Position numbers and translations under genes: made by a program. From Clostridiaceae bacterium (GTDB taxonomy: Bacteria; Bacillota; Clostridia; Monoglobales; Firm-18): a stretch of 8,795 nucleotides of DNA. Shown here piece after piece: positions 7,484-8,795 of the stretch (position 1 is the stretch's first letter; every line of letters starts with the position of its first letter). Below the pieces are notes generated by a model. It searched no databases and was not told the DNA's origin. It saw nothing but the letters and a program-made list of their open reading frames with translations. The stretch spans positions 1-8,795 of the forward strand of contig JAAZFB010000281.1 in assembly GCA_012511915.1 (NCBI GenBank), read 5' to 3'.

Positions 7484-8467
7484 ATGAAATTTTTACTTCA
7501 TACGATATGGACGGTGATAATTATGATTATGTGTTCGGGTTGTGCCTCCACCTCCTCAAGCAGGCAAATTGGAGTTGAGGACAAAAATGGTGTTTATTAT
7601 CCCGTCGTCAATGTTGGATATGAAAATATGTTATTCCTTGAAAACAAGCTGATCGTTTCGTTCAATGAAAATGAAACGGAAAAGTACTATTTATACGATG
7701 AGGACAGCAATGCGTTTGAGTCGATGCCCGAACAATTAAAGAATCAACCACAATATGATTATAAAGTGGTTGGAGATGCCTTGGTGTTATTCTCCGACGG
7801 AACAGAGAGTTCGTCAATCGTTCTTTCTCCAAAGCCGAGTGGGGAGGTTTACGTTGAATTTTCCAACACGGGCAGATATGTATCCATTGCGTATGAAAAC
7901 GACAAAAATTTAAGGATATTTGATTTGTTGGCTGAGAAATGGCTTGTATTTGACGTTAGTATTCGATTGATAAAATGGAACGCAGAGGATAGTCGCAGTT
8001 TGATACAAACCCAAACAGATATGTTGTATGGATACCAGCCCAATGACGGAAGTGTTATTGATTTAGGGGTACGCGATATAAGCAGCATTCATTTTTGCGA
8101 AAGCTCTGATTATCTTTACTCCTTTTCAGACACGGCGGGAAACACCGGACTTTATGTGTTTAGTTTGTTCAAAAAAGAGTGGATAAAGATAAATGACGAA
8201 GTCCCATACGGGGTGTTCATAGAGGATGATAAAATATATTACATAAAAAATGAGAAATCACCATCGATGAATTTGTTGGCAATGAATGGGACGAACAATC
8301 GGTATTATTTGGTTTGTTACGATGCTGAAAAAGGCGTACAAGTTTTACAAAGCTTAATAACAAAGTCTAATTATGCTAAGGGGTTTATATTTTCGCCATC
8401 CGGGAAGTCTATATTTTTTCTCGATGGAGAGGCAGTAAATGCGAAACTATATAAATATAATTTTTAA
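7484..8467 (+). CDS. Predicted lipoprotein with beta-propeller-like repeats; candidate immunity protein
   Basis: I do not recognise a named family. The 327-residue product starts with a short basic end (MKFLLH) and a hydrophobic segment (TIWTVIIMIM), followed by CSGC-ASTSSS. This reads as a lipoprotein signal peptide with C20 as the lipidated residue, although Cys at -3 is atypical. The mature part is rich in beta-strands and shows loosely repeated modules of the type 'FS-x-x-G-xY-x-x-xAxx...L-x-x-aromatic-D/S-L...W'. Examples lie at about 125-153, 163-193, 202-233, 244-285 and 300-325 (FSPSGKSIFFLDG), resembling TolB-type propeller blades. It follows the RHS toxin with overlapping signals and precedes another exported protein by 14 bases. 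Position and surface location make immunity to the hydrolase the leading idea. A sensor or accessory binding lipoprotein is the alternative. The start at 7484 is chosen over GTG 7472 because of the Shine-Dalgarno placement. Confidence 0.88.
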   Translation: MKFLLHTIWTVIIMIMCSGCASTSSSRQIGVEDKNGVYYPVVNVGYENMLFLENKLIVSFNENETEKYYLYDEDSNAFESMPEQLKNQPQYDYKVVGDALVLFSDGTESSSIVLSPKPSGEVYVEFSNTGRYVSIAYENDKNLRIFDLLAEKWLVFDVSIRLIKWNAEDSRSLIQTQTDMLYGYQPNDGSVIDLGVRDISSIHFCESSDYLYSFSDTAGNTGLYVFSLFKKEWIKINDEVPYGVFIEDDKIYYIKNEKSPSMNLLAMNGTNNRYYLVCYDAEKGVQVLQSLITKSNYAKGFIFSPSGKSIFFLDGEAVNAKLYKYNF

Positions 8468-8474
8468 AGGGGTG
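8466..8474 (+). promoter_or_regulatory. Shine-Dalgarno site of the third gene
   Basis: AAAGGGGTG is a strong near-consensus ribosome binding site, with its GGGG run ending 9 bases before the ATG at 8482. It begins within the TAA stop of the lipoprotein gene. The 14-base gap has no room for a terminator, so the three genes are probably read as one transcript. Confidence 0.7.
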
Positions 8475-8481
8475 CGTCGAT

Positions 8482-8795
8482 ATGTCAAAAGCAAGAAAAG
8501 CATTATCTATATTAGTTTTGTTTGTAATCGTCTTGAGTTGCACAACTGTATTTCCACAGGAAGAATCGATTCAGGCATATGTTGAGGATATGCCGAGCTC
8601 CGTGCAGAATTCCTCAACTGATAGTGCAAGAGGTGTTATATCAACCAACGATGAAAATGTGGTTTCTGTCGAAAGTCAATCTGTAGTTGTGGACAAAAAA
8701 CTATATGAAGGTGAAACGATATACAAAAGACCCTATGACACAATATATTTTGGCTGCGAAGGAGAGGGATATTCCGATATCACCCTGTTATATGC
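8482..8795 (+). CDS. Exported protein of unknown function, N-terminal fragment (3' partial)
   Basis: The reading frame stays open to the window edge, giving 104 codons. The product begins with a basic end (MSKARKA) and a hydrophobic stretch (LSILVLFVIVLSC), a clear export signal. C20 after VLS could be a lipidation site, though Leu at -2 is unusual. Alternatively, cleavage could follow the IQA near residue 32. The next 40 residues are acidic and Ser/Gln/Val-rich (about 33-72), probably an unstructured spacer. They lead into KKLYEGETIYKRPYDTIYF, which may start a folded beta domain. It lies 14 bases after the lipoprotein gene with a good ribosome binding site. The visible part does not identify a family. 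It could be a second surface protein, even another RHS protein, or an accessory lipoprotein. Confidence 0.8.
   Translation, partial: MSKARKALSILVLFVIVLSCTTVFPQEESIQAYVEDMPSSVQNSSTDSARGVISTNDENVVSVESQSVVVDKKLYEGETIYKRPYDTIYFGCEGEGYSDITLLY

Noticed and set aside
8465..8481. A terminator between the lipoprotein gene and the third gene
   Set aside because: The gap is 14 bases with no inverted repeat or T-run after it. The sequence is accounted for by the ribosome binding site.

Overview
The window most likely comes from a low-GC Gram-positive bacterium (Bacillota, probably clostridial). The clues are an AT-rich composition of roughly 40% GC, purine-rich Shine-Dalgarno sites, tightly packed genes on one strand, and exported proteins of the Gram-positive wall or membrane type. 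No rRNA, tRNA, phage or transposon marker allows a finer assignment.

Layout: three genes lie on the + strand with almost no spacing. (1) Positions 2-7471 hold the 3' part (2489 codons before the stop) of a giant RHS/YD-repeat protein whose start lies before the window. It reads, in order: an FN3-like end, a PPC-like beta-sandwich, a DUF6531-like RHS entry domain, a shell of about 45 YD repeats, the RHS-associated core, and a C-terminal alpha/beta-hydrolase of about 350 residues with a visible Ser-Asp-His triad. (2) Positions 7484-8467 encode a 327-residue predicted lipoprotein with beta-propeller-like repeats. Its ribosome binding site overlaps the RHS stop codon. (3) Positions 8482-8795 hold the first 104 codons of another exported protein that runs out of the window.

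Interpretation: the first gene looks like a WapA-type polymorphic toxin carrying a lipase/esterase-like warhead. The coupled lipoprotein is the best candidate for its immunity protein, placed at the outer membrane face where a lipid-cleaving toxin would act. This parallels lipase effector/lipoprotein immunity pairs known from type VI and type VII secretion. The enzyme fold and triad are read directly from sequence. Toxicity and immunity are inferred from architecture and gene order. The third gene could be a further exported accessory protein or the start of a second surface protein, and too little is visible to decide.

The window has no non-coding stretch longer than 14 bases. I see no promoter, terminator, RNA gene, CRISPR array or insertion sequence.
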